Assembly: GCF_030818895.1 (NCBI RefSeq)
Contig: NZ_JAUTBA010000001.1
Location: 1,736,001 to 1,800,000, forward strand
DNA from: Sphingobacterium zeae
GTDB lineage: Bacteria > Bacteroidota > Bacteroidia > Sphingobacteriales > Sphingobacteriaceae
Reading direction: 5' to 3'
Length of the DNA stretch: 64,000 bases
In this document: positions 1 through 10,305 of the stretch, piece after piece
Layout: each line of letters begins with the position of its first letter
Position numbering within the stretch: the first letter of the stretch is position 1
Position numbers and translations under genes: made by a program
The notes under the pieces: generated by a model
The model's database searches: none
Told to the model about the DNA's origin: nothing
Seen by the model: the letters and a program-made list of their open reading frames with translations, nothing else

Positions 1-1
1 A

Positions 2-1597
2 TGGTTAAAAGATAATGTAAGTTTTACCGGAGAAGTACTTTTAGGACATTTGCGCTATGGAACACATGGCAAGAACAGTATCGAAAGCTGTCACCCGTTT
101 TTAAGACAAAACAACTGGATGTCCCGTAATTTGGTTGTAGCAGGTAACTTCAACATGACCAATGTGGATGAGTTGTTGCAACAGTTATACGAGTTGGGAC
201 AGCATCCGAAAGAAAAGGCAGATACGGTGACTGTTTTGGAAAAAATCGGTCATTTCCTCGACGATGAAAATCAAGATCTATTTGACCAATTCAAAAAAGA
301 AGGTTATTCTAATGTTGAAATCAGCTCGCTGATTGCTAAAAATATTGATGTATCAAAGATTTTGAAGCGTTCGGCCAAAACGTGGGATGGCGGTTACACC
401 ATAGCAGGTATCTTTGGCCATGGCGATGCGTTCGTTATGCGCGATCCGGCAGGTATTCGTCCGGCGTTTTATTACCAGGACGAGGAAATTCTGGTGGTCG
501 CATCAGAAAGACCTGTTATCCAGACAGCATTCAATATCCCTATCGGTGCTGTGAAGGAAATTAAACCGGGTCATGCCCTGATTGCCAAAAAAGATGGGAC
601 CGTATCTCAAGAGATGTTTAGACAACCCGTAGAACAACGTTCTTGTTCTTTCGAAAGGATTTATTTCTCCCGTGGATCGGATGCTGATATCTATCAAGAA
701 CGTAAAGAATTGGGGAGATTACTGGTACCTCAGGTATTGGAATCTGTCAAAAATAATATCAAAAATACCGTATTCTCATTCATTCCGAATACTGCAGAAG
801 TATCTTATTATGGCTTAATGGATGGTATTAATACTTATGTTCGTGATTTTCAAAAAGAGACTTTATTGAATCGTTCAGAAAAGATTTCTGATGAAGAATT
901 GGATGAAATCTTGAGTATTAAACCTCGTTTTGAAAAGCTTAACGTGAAGGATGCTAAATTGCGTACATTCATTACGCAGGACGCAGACCGTACCGATATG
1001 GTGCAGCACGTTTATGATACCACCTACGGTATTGTGAAAGATCATGAAGATACGATTGTTGCCATTGATGACTCGATCGTTCGGGGAACAACACTGAAGC
1101 AAAGTATTCTAACTATCTTAGACCGTCTGAATCCGAAAAAGATTGTCATTGTTTCTTCGGCCCCGCAGATTCGTTATCCCGATTGTTATGGTATTGATAT
1201 GTCACGTATGGGTGAATTTGTTGCATTCGAAGCAGCCATCAATCTCTTGAAACAACGTGGTATGGCACATGTTATCGATGAGGTTTATCAGAAGTGTGTG
1301 TTGTCGATGACGCAGGATGTCAACGAGATTGAAAATTATGTCAAAGCGATCTATGCGCCGTTTACCGATGAGGAGATCTCAGAAGAAATCGCTCGTATCG
1401 TCAGACCACACCACCTCAAAGCTGAACTGGAAGTGGTGTACCAAACCCTAGACAATTTACACCAAGCTTGCCCAGACCATAAGGGCGATTGGTATTTTTC
1501 AGGCGATTATCCTACACCTGGTGGAAACAAGGTGGTCAACAAAGCGTATATGAACTGGATTGAAGGAAAGAATGTGAGAGCATATTTCAGTAATTAA
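2..1597 (+). CDS. Amidophosphoribosyltransferase-like protein (5' end outside window)
   Basis: Class II glutamine amidotransferase fused to a phosphoribosyltransferase domain. The reading frame is open from base 2, so the gene starts upstream of the window and the N-terminal nucleophile cysteine is not visible. The visible part carries the glutaminase-domain segments RDPAGIRPAF and ASERPVIQTAF, and further on the PRPP-binding loop VAIDDSIVRGTT (about 1054-1095), the hallmark of PurF-type enzymes that make 5-phosphoribosylamine at the first step of purine synthesis. Bacteroidota often carry a second, longer PurF paralogue of about 610-630 residues besides the canonical one; the length and C-terminal extension here fit that paralogue, so I give no symbol. 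A strong terminator follows directly. Confidence 0.88.
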   Translation, partial: WLKDNVSFTGEVLLGHLRYGTHGKNSIESCHPFLRQNNWMSRNLVVAGNFNMTNVDELLQQLYELGQHPKEKADTVTVLEKIGHFLDDENQDLFDQFKKEGYSNVEISSLIAKNIDVSKILKRSAKTWDGGYTIAGIFGHGDAFVMRDPAGIRPAFYYQDEEILVVASERPVIQTAFNIPIGAVKEIKPGHALIAKKDGTVSQEMFRQPVEQRSCSFERIYFSRGSDADIYQERKELGRLLVPQVLESVKNNIKNTVFSFIPNTAEVSYYGLMDGINTYVRDFQKETLLNRSEKISDEELDEILSIKPRFEKLNVKDAKLRTFITQDADRTDMVQHVYDTTYGIVKDHEDTIVAIDDSIVRGTTLKQSILTILDRLNPKKIVIVSSAPQIRYPDCYGIDMSRMGEFVAFEAAINLLKQRGMAHVIDEVYQKCVLSMTQDVNEIENYVKAIYAPFTDEEISEEIARIVRPHHLKAELEVVYQTLDNLHQACPDHKGDWYFSGDYPTPGGNKVVNKAYMNWIEGKNVRAYFSN

Positions 1598-1615
1598 GTT
1601 CAAAAATATCAGTGG

Positions 1616-1645
1616 AAGGGATGCATTTATGCATCCCTTTTTTTT
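1616..1645 (+). terminator. Rho-independent terminator after the amidophosphoribosyltransferase-like gene
   Basis: Inverted repeat GGGATGCAT / ATGCATCCC with a two-base apex, followed by a run of eight T. It lies 18 bases after the stop codon. Confidence 0.85.
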
Positions 1646-1729
1646 ATCTTCGTACTCAGAAAAATCTGAATCCTAAATTAAAAGACCGATCAATAGCAAA
1701 GGGAATTGCTGTCAGTAAATAAACCGATC

Positions 1730-2992
1730 ATGAAACATATTTTTAAGAGCCTCTATTTTCAAGTTGTGCTGGGTATACTGTTGGGTATCATCTGTGGAAT
1801 CTATTACCCTGACTTTGCTGTTAAGCTAAAGCCGTTGGGCGATGCTTTCATAAAACTGATCAAGATGGTCATTGCGCCATTGATTTTCAGTTCCATTGTA
1901 ATCGGTATCGCTGGAATGCAGGATACAAAAAAAGTGGGAAAAATCGGCCTGACTTCAATTATCTATTTCGAAATCATGACCACCATCGCCCTGATTATTG
2001 GTCTCGTCTTTGTCAATTGGATACAGCCGGGTACCGGGATGAATGCTGATCCGGCAAGTCTCGATGTCTCTTCGGTATCCCATTACATTTCAGAATCCAA
2101 AGAACCGCACAGCTTCATGGATTTCATCATAGGTATTATTCCAAGTAACGTCATCGCTGCAGTAGCTTCAGACAACATGTTGCAGGTGCTCGTGTTTGCA
2201 GTCCTTTTTGGTATTGGAATGACAAAAATAGGGGAGAAAGCGTCCGAGCCTGTACTCCATGTGTTGCAGTCGTTTCTAAAGGTCCTTTTTTCCATTATCA
2301 AAATGATCATGTATCTCGCTCCGATTGGAGCAATGGGAGCCATGGGCTTTACGATCGGTAAGTTTGGAATTCAGGCCTTGTCTAAACTGGGTATGTTGAT
2401 GGTGAGCTTCTACCTGACCTGTTTCATTTTTGTGATTATCGTCATTGGAGGAGTATTGTATTTCTATCTCAAGGTAAACGTATTTAAGTTCTTAAAATAT
2501 ATTAAAGAGGAAATTCTGATTGTATTGGGTACTTCGTCCTCCGAGTCGGCATTGCCTGGTATCATGCAAAAGATGGAAGATGCCGGCTGTGCGAAACCTG
2601 TCGTCGGGCTAGTCATTCCTACGGGCTATTCTTTCAATCTGGATGGAACAAGTATCTATCTGACAATGGCTGCGGTCTTTATTTCACAGGCACTCAATAT
2701 GCACCTTAGCTTGGAGCAGGAAATTACGCTATTGTTGGTCTTGCTGTTAACTTCCAAGGGAGCAGCCGGTGTTACTGGAAGTGGTTTTGTGACCCTTGCT
2801 GCAACATTACCTGTTGTTGGCCATGTGCCTGTAGAGTCGGTTGCGTTGATCTTTGGCGTAGACCGTTTTATGAGTGAAGCTCGGGCAATAACCAATTTAA
2901 TCGGAAATTCAGCGGCAACACTGGTCATTTCGAAGTATGAAAACAGTTTGGACGAGGAGATCCTGCATGAAAAGCTAGGCTCAAAAAGATAA
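1730..2992 (+). CDS. dctA: Dicarboxylate/amino acid:cation symporter (DctA type)
   Basis: Inner-membrane secondary transporter of the DAACS family, moving C4-dicarboxylates or acidic amino acids with protons or sodium. Seen: about 420 residues with the expected eight membrane helices and two re-entrant hairpins, the serine-rich HP1 loop [10 protein letters not shown], the substrate-site motif NLDGTSIY in TM7, the HP2 loop [11 protein letters not shown], and the TM8 motif [16 protein letters not shown], which is closest to DctA rather than to GltP. A TTG at 1706 would add eight residues; I prefer the ATG at 1730 because it leads straight into the first hydrophobic helix. It is a single gene between two terminators, convergent with lon. 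Substrate is inferred from the family only. Confidence 0.9.
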   Translation: MKHIFKSLYFQVVLGILLGIICGIYYPDFAVKLKPLGDAFIKLIKMVIAPLIFSSIVIGIAGMQDTKKVGKIGLTSIIYFEIMTTIALIIGLVFVNWIQPGTGMNADPASLDVSSVSHYISESKEPHSFMDFIIGIIPSNVIAAVASDNMLQVLVFAVLFGIGMTKIGEKASEPVLHVLQSFLKVLFSIIKMIMYLAPIGAMGAMGFTIGKFGIQALSKLGMLMVSFYLTCFIFVIIVIGGVLYFYLKVNVFKFLKYIKEEILIVLGTSSSESALPGIMQKMEDAGCAKPVVGLVIPTGYSFNLDGTSIYLTMAAVFISQALNMHLSLEQEITLLLVLLLTSKGAAGVTGSGFVTLAATLPVVGHVPVESVALIFGVDRFMSEARAITNLIGNSAATLVISKYENSLDEEILHEKLGSKR

Positions 2993-2995
2993 AAA

Positions 2996-3021
2996 AGCCC
3001 GGAAAATCCTGTTTCCGGGCT
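2996..3021. terminator. Bidirectional terminator between dctA and lon
   Basis: Ten-base-pair stem AGCCCGGAAA / TTTCCGGGCT with loop ATCCTG, A-rich on the left and T-rich on the right, placed between two convergent genes. Confidence 0.85.
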
Positions 3022-3051
3022 AATTTTAATCGATGTTCATTTGAGAATTCG

Positions 3052-5530
3052 TTAATTCTCTTTTTTTGTATTTTCTACATCTTGTGCCAAATTGATGGCA
3101 CCGATTACTTTTTCTTCCAAGAGGGCGAGTTTGATCACCTGAGCCATTTCAGTCACATAGTGGAACTCCATGTCTTTGATATAATCTTCCTTGATCTCCA
3201 GAATATCTTTTTCATTGGATTTGCAAAGGATAATATCCTTGATATTAGCGCGTTTAGCGGCAAGAATTTTCTCCTTGATACCACCCACGGGCAACACCTT
3301 TCCGCGCAGGGTGATTTCTCCTGTCATGGCTAATTTTTCCTTCACTTTGCGTTGCGTAAAGAGCGATGTCAGCGCCGTGAGCATGGTGATACCGGCCGAT
3401 GGACCATCTTTTGGAATGGAGCCCGCGGGAACGTGAATGTGAATATCCCAATGGTCAAATACGCGATAGTCTATTCCGAAATCAGCAGCGTGCGCTTTGA
3501 GGTACGCCAGTGCAATCGACGCAGATTCTTTCATCACATCGCCCAGATTACCCGTCAGGCTCAAACGGCCTTTTCCCGGACTTAGTGAAGACTCTATAAA
3601 TAAGATGTCGCCACCTACGGATGTCCAGGCCAATCCAGTCACCACCCCAGCCACATTGTTATTTTCATACATGTCCTTATCAAATATTGGCGCACCTAGG
3701 ATATCGAGCAGGTCTTGTTCACTGATACTTGGGTTATAATCTTTCTCCATCACAATGCGTGTCGCAATACCACGGACGACAGAGCCAATCTTTTTTTCCA
3801 ATCCACGTACACCAGATTCACGTGTGTAGTCCTCGATTATTTTCTCGATAATTTTACCTTTTAGGCTGACATTCTTAGAAGCCATCCCATGCATTTCCCG
3901 TTGTTTTGGCAAAAGGTGTTTTTTGGCAATTTCGATTTTCTCCTCGATGGTGTATCCATTTACTTCAATAATCTCCATCCGATCCAATAAAGCTGGCTGA
4001 ATAGAACTCAATGAATTGGCTGTTGCAATAAACATCACTTTGGAAAGGTCAAACTCCATTTCCACATAGTGATCATAGAAATGCGTATTTTGTTCGGGAT
4101 CCAATACCTCCAATAAGGCCGAAGAAGGGTCTCCTTTAAAGTCTGCACTCATCTTATCGATTTCGTCCAAAATAAATACAGGATTTGCCGTCCCGGCTTT
4201 TTTCAACGATTGAATGATACGCCCTGGCATTGCTCCGATATAAGTTTTGCGGTGACCCCGGATTTCTGCTTCATCGCGCACACCGCCTAACGCCATGCGG
4301 GTATATTTACGGCCAAGCGCTTTGGCGATAGATCTTCCCAACGATGTCTTACCGACTCCCGGAGGACCTACCAAACAAAGAATAGGCGCCTTCATATCAT
4401 TTTTTAATTTTAATACCGCAAGGTATTCAATGATACGTTTTTTTACTTTTTCCAGTCCGTAATGGTCTTTATCGAGTACTTTTTGTGCTTTGTTTAAGTC
4501 AAAATTATCTTTTGTTGTTATCATTCCAGGGCAGATCCAAAAGGAGCTCGAGGTAATTGAGCTGTACCGAATAATCTGCCGCAGCAGGATTAATGCGGGA
4601 GAGTTTCTCCAGTTCCTTTGTAAAATGTTTTTCAACTTCAAGACTCCACTTCTTTGACTTACCGCGTTTTTTAAGCTCTTCCAATTCAAGATCCGGCGTA
4701 TTTCCACCCAGCTCTTCCTGAATCGTTTTCAGCTGCTGGTTTAAGAAATAATCGCGTTGCTGTTTGTCAAGATCCACACGTACTTTATTCTGAATCTGAT
4801 GCTTTAGTTCCAGCATCTGGATTTCAGTCGTCAACAGCTCCAATAAAAGTTTTGCGCGGTTCTCTACTTTCGGTATTTGAAGCAGCTCCTGTTTTTTTGT
4901 CATTTCGACATTGATATTCGACGAAATGAAGTTGATCAGAAAAGAAGGGCTTTCAATATTTTTAATCGCGATACCAGCTTCACTAGGCAAGTTTGGCGAC
5001 AGTTGGATGATCTGCAGCGCCATTTCTTTTAAAGTGGAAATTGTCGCTTTGAAGTGCTTGGTCATCTTCGGCTTTGCCTCGTTGAATTTCTCGACACGTG
5101 CCTTTAAGTAAGGCTCAGTTCCGACAATTTCCAACAAGTTGAACCGCTGTTTTCCCTGAATGATGACGGTGGTATTACCATCCGGCATTTGCAGTACTTT
5201 AATGATATGAGCAACGGTGCCCACTTTGTTTAGTTCTTCAAATCCTGGGTCCTCTACGGTCATATCCTTTTGAGACACGACACCGATAGTCTTGCTGCCC
5301 TTATAAGCTTCTTTGACCAATTTGATGGATTTATCTCTACCTACGGTAATCGGAATAACAACACCGGGAAATAATACGGTATTACGTAAAGGCAAAATTG
5401 ACAATGCTTCTGGAATTTCAGCATTCGCCATATTATCTTCATCCTCTTGCGTAAGTAAGGGAAAGAATTCGGTATCCTCTGCAACGATTGGAATTGCTTG
5501 ACTGAAATCAAAAGTTTCGAATTTGCTCAT
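3052..5530 (-). pseudogene. lon: Lon ATP-dependent protease, interrupted by a one-base frameshift
   Basis: Cytoplasmic AAA+ serine protease that degrades misfolded and regulatory proteins. The N half (ATG at 5530, stop at 4505, 341 residues) has the LON substrate-binding domain and coiled coil. The C half (to 3052) has the Walker A loop GPPGVGKTS, Walker B region FILDEIDKM, and the protease domain with catalytic Ser in KDGPSAGIT and Lys in GGIKEK. The two halves are in different frames. At 4510-4513 the plus strand has TTTT (AAAA on the coding strand); removing one base gives a continuous 825-residue Lon reading PWNDNNKDNFDL, the spacing expected for this family. All domains are otherwise intact. 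An ATG at 4524 lies right at the junction, so separate translation of a 490-residue ATPase-protease part is possible. A sequencing error is the simplest alternative. An upstream start at 5584 (TTG) is not needed. Confidence 0.9.
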
Positions 5531-5873
5531 AGTGTTTATTTTGTGTATTTGGCAGTCGCTGACATGTTGACGGCAGACTTTCAAATTTTAAGCTTCTAAT
5601 AATGTTTCCCCTGTATTGCAAGCGGAGTGCCAATTGCTAGAAGTCAGCAAAATTACAAATCTATTTTCCAGAATAGGAAAAAAAGGCAGGTTAAATAAAA
5701 TTTATCTGCCATTTATTGGAGAAATAGGCATAATAATTGTAATATTGGAGTGTGAAAAGGCGCTGATGGCAGTTTCTGGTGTTACGGAAATCATACGGAA
5801 GCTATTTTCAGAGACGTAGAAACGATCGCTAGCGATCATTATGAAGTGAATATAAAAAAGTAACTATTTAGAT
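5531..5873. other. Divergent intergenic region, lon / TPR gene
   Basis: 343 bases without a convincing gene. CAAATCTA at 5656-5663 reads TAGATTTG on the minus strand and could be the -7 element for lon, but no matching -33 TTG is found at the usual spacing. A 67-codon open frame at 5616-5819 has no recognisable features and is probably chance. Confidence 0.4.
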
Positions 5874-6530
5874 ATGAATTTAAAATCATTTAAATTGGGT
5901 TTGTTTACTGGGGTTTTTGCCTTAGTTGCTTTTAGCGCAAATGCACAACAACCAAAACAGGCCGAACATAGCAACGCTAATGTGAGAATGGGGCAAAAAG
6001 CTCTTTTGGATGGTGATTTCAAGAATGCCGAGTCATACTTGACAAAAGCTCTGCCTCAAGAAGGAAAAGATCCGGATGTATTATATATGTTGGGTTATTC
6101 CCAGTTTCAAAATGGTGACTATAAGAAATCAGCAGAAACTTTTGGTAAAGTGGTTGCGTTAAATGGTAAAAATGCAAATGCTTTATATTTCAAAGCAAAA
6201 GCGACGAACAATCTTGCTGTTCAATCGACAAATAAAGCTTCTGTCGCGAATAAAGAGCAGTTGTTGAAAGGAGCTATCGAAGATTATACAAAGGCAATTG
6301 CCATTACACCAAACGATTCTAAATTCTATCAGAATAGAGCGATTGCTAATCGTGACTTAGGTATTTTGATTGGTACAGCGGGCACGCCAAACTATAATAA
6401 GGCGATGGCAACCGATGCTTATAATAATGCAATCAAAGATTACGAAAAAGTACTAAGCTTTGATTCGTCTAAAAAAGACATCCAAACCGAAATCAAAAAA
6501 GCAAAAGTATATAGAGATAATTTAAAATAG
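5874..6530 (+). CDS. Secreted tetratricopeptide-repeat protein
   Basis: 218 residues. The first 24 form a signal peptide (hydrophobic run then AFSANAQ), so the protein is exported to the periplasm. The rest is three to four TPR units: one from about residue 36 (ALLDGDFKNAESYLTKAL), one from about 68 (LGYSQFQNGDYKKSAETF), and later units around AIEDYTKAIAITP and AIKDYEKVLSF. TPR proteins act as protein-binding scaffolds; no catalytic motif is present. It is a single gene with its own terminator. Abundant periplasmic TPR proteins are common in Bacteroidota, but partner and role cannot be told from sequence. Confidence 0.85.
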   Translation: MNLKSFKLGLFTGVFALVAFSANAQQPKQAEHSNANVRMGQKALLDGDFKNAESYLTKALPQEGKDPDVLYMLGYSQFQNGDYKKSAETFGKVVALNGKNANALYFKAKATNNLAVQSTNKASVANKEQLLKGAIEDYTKAIAITPNDSKFYQNRAIANRDLGILIGTAGTPNYNKAMATDAYNNAIKDYEKVLSFDSSKKDIQTEIKKAKVYRDNLK

Positions 6531-6550
6531 TATCACTAGTACGTATAGAG

Positions 6551-6581
6551 AGGGAATTCCAGCAGGGATTCCCTTTTTTTT
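6551..6581 (+). terminator. Terminator after the TPR gene
   Basis: Stem AGGGAAT / ATTCCCT (6551-6557 with 6568-6574) followed by eight T. Confidence 0.8.
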
Positions 6582-6701
6582 GTCTAAAATTTTAGCGCTT
6601 TATGGTGTAAAAATAAGTTGGTTCACTATTTTTTCTTTATCAATATAAAAACGAAAGGCTGTATTATTCTGTTCTTATTCTAAATCAAACAAGTAATAAA
6701 T

Positions 6702-7256
6702 ATGGAAACGAATCGATTGTCAAAAGAAATGCAAGAAACTTTAATCAAGCAAATGACTAAGGAAGCTGAAGCGGCACAAATTTATTTGGCATTAGGGGTC
6801 TGGGCAGATGATCAGGGGTATGGTGGAGTGGCCAATTTCCTGTATAGACATGCACAGGAAGAGCGTAACCACATGACGAAGATTATGGGGTATATCCTGG
6901 AACGGGGTGGCCGGCCAAGAATTGAAGCCATTGCACAACCTCCAGCAGATCCGCAAACGTTGACAGAATGTTTTAACCGCGTTTTCAAACACGAAGTAGA
7001 TAATACCGAAGCGATTTATAACATTGTCAATTTAGCAATGGCCGAGAAAGACTGGGCAACGTGGAATTTTGCACAATGGTTTGTCAAAGAACAGATCGAA
7101 GAAGAGAAGCTAGCGCTGGAATTGATTGATAAATTGAAGATTGCCGGTGGAGACCGTGCTTCGGACGAATCCTTATTTGCGTTGGATTCCTCTTTGGAAG
7201 CTATGCCAGACGAAGTGACGCTAGCAAGAGAAGCAACTGCTGACGATCCTAAATAA
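6702..7256 (+). CDS. ftnA: Ferritin
   Basis: Bacterial non-heme ferritin, 184 residues, which oxidises Fe(II) and stores Fe(III) in a 24-mer cage in the cytoplasm. Seen: a ferritin-like four-helix bundle with the ferroxidase residues in the expected places, Glu in KEAEAAQIYLAL (helix A), the E-x-x-H pair in HAQEERNHMTK (helix B), and Glu residues in NFAQWFVKEQIEEEK (helices C/D). The C-terminal 20 residues are acidic and probably disordered. ATG at 6702 starts the conserved helix with a short lead. A bidirectional terminator separates it from the convergent TonB receptor gene. No iron-box operator was recognised upstream. Confidence 0.92.
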   Translation: METNRLSKEMQETLIKQMTKEAEAAQIYLALGVWADDQGYGGVANFLYRHAQEERNHMTKIMGYILERGGRPRIEAIAQPPADPQTLTECFNRVFKHEVDNTEAIYNIVNLAMAEKDWATWNFAQWFVKEQIEEEKLALELIDKLKIAGGDRASDESLFALDSSLEAMPDEVTLAREATADDPK

Positions 7257-7274
7257 TACTAAACTGTATAAAAA

Positions 7275-7310
7275 AAATGAGGAATCCTTTTCAGAGATTC
7301 CTCATTTTTT
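7275..7310. terminator. Bidirectional terminator, ferritin / TonB receptor
   Basis: Twelve-base-pair stem AAATGAGGAATC / GATTCCTCATTT with an A run on the left and a T run on the right, between convergent genes. Confidence 0.88.
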
Positions 7311-9605
7311 TTATTTGATGTTAAGCGGTAGATAGACACCGAATGTGATGTTTCTGCCCATATTGTAAACGCCAAAATTTGGATCTTCTTGCGATAGCCG
7401 ACCCGGGCGCAATCGGCTTAACGCATCGTAATAACGCTTGTTGGTCAGATTGGACGCTGCCGCAAATATTTTCAGTTGCTGCTGCCCGAAATGTAATGTC
7501 GTACCGATTCCGGCATTCAACAATGTGTATCCGTCTGCTGGAGTTTCGAAGGTTTCGTCAATGCGGCTCTGTTTAAAATAATTGTCTAACCCCACTGATA
7601 AGTAAAAGGCATTCAATCCGCTTATTTTAGGCTCGAGGCGCAGGGTATTGTGCACTACGCCGGCCGGGATCAATGCCAATGGTCTGTCAAAGGTTTTATT
7701 CTGTGCATGCGTATAACTAAACGTGTTGTCCAGGTGAATCCAGTTCAACAAATGAAAATTCAAGCTTCCTTCAACACCATATAGATTGGCGTTGACCTGT
7801 CCATAGCGGTATACGTCATAAGTATGTGAATCGCCATCTTCACCAACCACAGTTTTTGTATCCCCTTTTGTTGCCGAGGCATAAATAAAGTTGTGAATAT
7901 AGTTTTCGTAGATTCCGATACTTCCGGTAACGATGCTATGGCCAAACTCGAGTGTTGCATCCGCTTGATAGCTTCTTTCGGGTTTCAGGTTCTCATTACC
8001 GACCTCATACCGCGAAGTACCCTCATGAACACCATTGGAGCCGAGTTCTGCGGGGTTGGGCGCTCTAAATGCTGAGCCCGCATTTGCTTTAAAGTTGAGA
8101 TCCTCATTGAAAATATGCGTATAACCAAGAGCACCACTGACGTTACTGAAGCTATTTTTAAAACCAGGAAATTGCTCTTCATCTTCAACAAACAGCTGTT
8201 TGCCTTTGTTGTTGACATAGTCATAGCGTAAACCGACATTAAACGTGTTTTCACCCCAGCTTTTCTTTGCATAACCAAAAGCTCCCAATTCCAGCTGGTC
8301 ATAGGCTGGGATTAAGAACTCGCTCCCTTTATTTACACTGTGTTCCTGACTTGCGCTAATACCAAATACGTGTTGCCAGCCGTTTCTTTCACTTAAAGAA
8401 TACTTGGCATCGAGGGAATAGGTATTTAGGTCAAAGAACAGGGATGGGGTAGCTTCTTCCAATTCTCGACGTTGATTCTTTTGGTAGCCCAAGTCAAGTT
8501 TTAAATTGCCCGACCCGATAACAAAGCTGTTGTTGAGGGCCAATTTATAGTGACGGATGTCCTGTTTGGGGAAATCCAATGTACGGCTTTTAGCGTTTGT
8601 GTAAAGCGGGTCGCCCGGTTCGGCATCGTAAAAACCGATGTTATTTTTTAGGTAAGAAAAATTAAGGTGCGAATAGCCCCATTGCTTGTTTAGCCCGAGC
8701 ATACCGCTTAAATTGCTGTTGTTAAAGCCGCTATTGCCGTATCTTCCTGCAGGGGTATTATAAGAATACGCATTCTGATACGATCCACGACCACGCCATA
8801 CGAAGCCATTTTCATTACCTGTTAGCATAACAGAACTATTGGTCATTCCATTGTTGGTCGCATAGCTTGTCAGTAATTCGCCTTTAATATGTCCCTCGGT
8901 AGGAACATTGGGCTCCAGTACATTGATCACACCACCGATGGCATCAGATCCGTACATCAATGAAGCCGCACCACGTAAAACCTCGACACGGTCGGGTTGA
9001 TTTTGGTCGATTTCAATGCCGTGTTCGTCGCCCCATTGTTGTCCCATCTGTTTTACCCCATCGCTTACCGTGACCACCCTATTATAGCCCAGACCCCGTA
9101 TAACAGGCTTTGAAATTCCTTGTCCAGTGGTGATCTGACTTAGTCCGGGAACTTGTCGCGCAAGCGCATCAATAAGATTTGTTCCATTTCCCTGCAACTC
9201 ATCTTTGGAAATAACAGCTACTGAGGTGCTGTTGCGACGGCTCTGAGAAGTGACGAGTGTGCCTGTAACGACTACTTCATTCGTTTCAATAATGCTTTCT
9301 GTCAAGGAAAAATCAAGGGAAAGATTTTCCGACGTTAAATCAACGGCCTTGACAACGGACTGATAACCCAAAAAACGGACCTCAACCAAGTAGCGTCCAT
9401 TTGAAGGAAGAGATTTAAAGCTATAATGACCTTGTTGGTCTGATGCCGTGCTCGAACGAAGCTGTTGCAGTGATATGGTAGCACCAGCAATTGGCAGGTT
9501 GGTTTTGGCATCCGTTACTTTACCGCTAATTGTTGAGGCAAGCGCCGGAAGTATGGAGAAATAGGAGACAAGCATAAAAATGCAGCCTATAATTTTAAGT
9601 TTCAT
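7311..9605 (-). CDS. TonB-dependent outer-membrane receptor
   Basis: 764 residues. Signal peptide (MKLKIIGCIFMLVSYF to LPALAS), then a carboxypeptidase-regulatory-like domain (ISGKVTDAKTNLPIAGATI), a plug domain with DRVEVLRGAASLMYGSDAIGGVINV, and a 22-strand barrel ending in a C-terminal aromatic strand. It imports a ligand across the outer membrane using TonB energy. ATG at 9605 is chosen because it directly precedes the signal peptide; the frame extends upstream without a better start. It lies 192 bases downstream of a small Cys/His protein gene on the same strand. The plug architecture and this neighbour resemble metal receptors (ZnuD-like) more than SusC-type glycan receptors, because no SusD partner is present; the metal role is inference. 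Confidence 0.88.
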   Translation of the reverse strand: MKLKIIGCIFMLVSYFSILPALASTISGKVTDAKTNLPIAGATISLQQLRSSTASDQQGHYSFKSLPSNGRYLVEVRFLGYQSVVKAVDLTSENLSLDFSLTESIIETNEVVVTGTLVTSQSRRNSTSVAVISKDELQGNGTNLIDALARQVPGLSQITTGQGISKPVIRGLGYNRVVTVSDGVKQMGQQWGDEHGIEIDQNQPDRVEVLRGAASLMYGSDAIGGVINVLEPNVPTEGHIKGELLTSYATNNGMTNSSVMLTGNENGFVWRGRGSYQNAYSYNTPAGRYGNSGFNNSNLSGMLGLNKQWGYSHLNFSYLKNNIGFYDAEPGDPLYTNAKSRTLDFPKQDIRHYKLALNNSFVIGSGNLKLDLGYQKNQRRELEEATPSLFFDLNTYSLDAKYSLSERNGWQHVFGISASQEHSVNKGSEFLIPAYDQLELGAFGYAKKSWGENTFNVGLRYDYVNNKGKQLFVEDEEQFPGFKNSFSNVSGALGYTHIFNEDLNFKANAGSAFRAPNPAELGSNGVHEGTSRYEVGNENLKPERSYQADATLEFGHSIVTGSIGIYENYIHNFIYASATKGDTKTVVGEDGDSHTYDVYRYGQVNANLYGVEGSLNFHLLNWIHLDNTFSYTHAQNKTFDRPLALIPAGVVHNTLRLEPKISGLNAFYLSVGLDNYFKQSRIDETFETPADGYTLLNAGIGTTLHFGQQQLKIFAAASNLTNKRYYDALSRLRPGRLSQEDPNFGVYNMGRNITFGVYLPLNIK

Positions 9606-9797
9606 CTGTACTATAATTTCTACGTATGTAATATCAGCGGTACAAACGACAAAGCTTGAATCAGCTACCAAGGCGTTATTGTGCCAAGGTTGAACCGATA
9701 GCTGGTCGTATGCATCGTTTGACTGTTGAGTTGTAAAGACCCTTATGGAGTCCTGGTAGCAATAGTGGTCAACTTATGTTAACACGCACTATTGAAA

Positions 9798-10124
9798 TTA
9801 GCATAGAAATGAATAGAGGGGTGGGCCTCGATTGCCAGAAATCAATGATCTGACTATCTGGTCTCCAATGATGAACAGACCAAATTCAACGATTTTAACA
9901 GGAAGTATGAATTCACCCTGCGTAAAATTAAAAACCAGTTGAGGATGTGAATTTTGGTCGCAGATAGCACATTTGGGGTGATCAGCCTGATGTTTTTTTG
10001 CTGGGCTATCTACGATATGCAGTGCAGCCTGGGGATGTTCATGACTGTACACAATGAACTGACCAATTAAGAAGGTCATCAAGAGCACGAATGCTGCGAA
10101 TTTGTTCAATGAGATATCTTTCAC
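9798..10124 (-). CDS. Small membrane-anchored Cys/His protein, possible metal-related partner of the TonB receptor
   Basis: 108 residues. An N-terminal hydrophobic helix (AAFVLLMTFLIGQFIV) is followed by a His-rich stretch with YSHEHP, KKHQADHPKCAICD and HPQL, including one C-x-x-C pair, and the tail ends RGPPLYSFLC. The His/Cys content and RGPP tail recall short DUF2946-like proteins found next to metal-responsive TonB receptors; this comparison is from memory and tentative. It sits upstream of the receptor in the same orientation, so the two may form a transcription unit. The 192-base gap between them has no recognised riboswitch. Function otherwise unknown. Confidence 0.65.
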   Translation of the reverse strand: MKDISLNKFAAFVLLMTFLIGQFIVYSHEHPQAALHIVDSPAKKHQADHPKCAICDQNSHPQLVFNFTQGEFILPVKIVEFGLFIIGDQIVRSLISGNRGPPLYSFLC

Positions 10125-10243
10125 GCTGAAATCACTACGTTTAAACCCAAGCTGTCACTCGGATCACTTTATTAATCGGGTCAAAGATAATGAAAATAAA
10201 ATATAAAGCAATCGTGTTGCATTTATTAATATGATAGGATCAT

Positions 10244-10282
10244 AAAATTCGCCGCTGAATCAAAGACTCAGCGGCGAATTTT
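10244..10282. terminator. Long hairpin terminator
   Basis: Fifteen-base-pair stem, AAAATTCGCCGCTGA at 10244-10258 with its complement at 10268-10282, loop of nine. It serves the minus-strand lipoprotein gene that ends at 10306. Confidence 0.8.
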
Positions 10283-10305
10283 GCTGATGTATAAGACTTA
10301 TCGTA

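Noticed and set aside
5616..5819. 67-codon open frame
   Set aside because: No start signal, signal peptide or family pattern; it lies in a divergent promoter region.
9606..9797. Possible cobalamin or other riboswitch before the TonB receptor
   Set aside because: No conserved riboswitch core could be made out in either strand of this gap.
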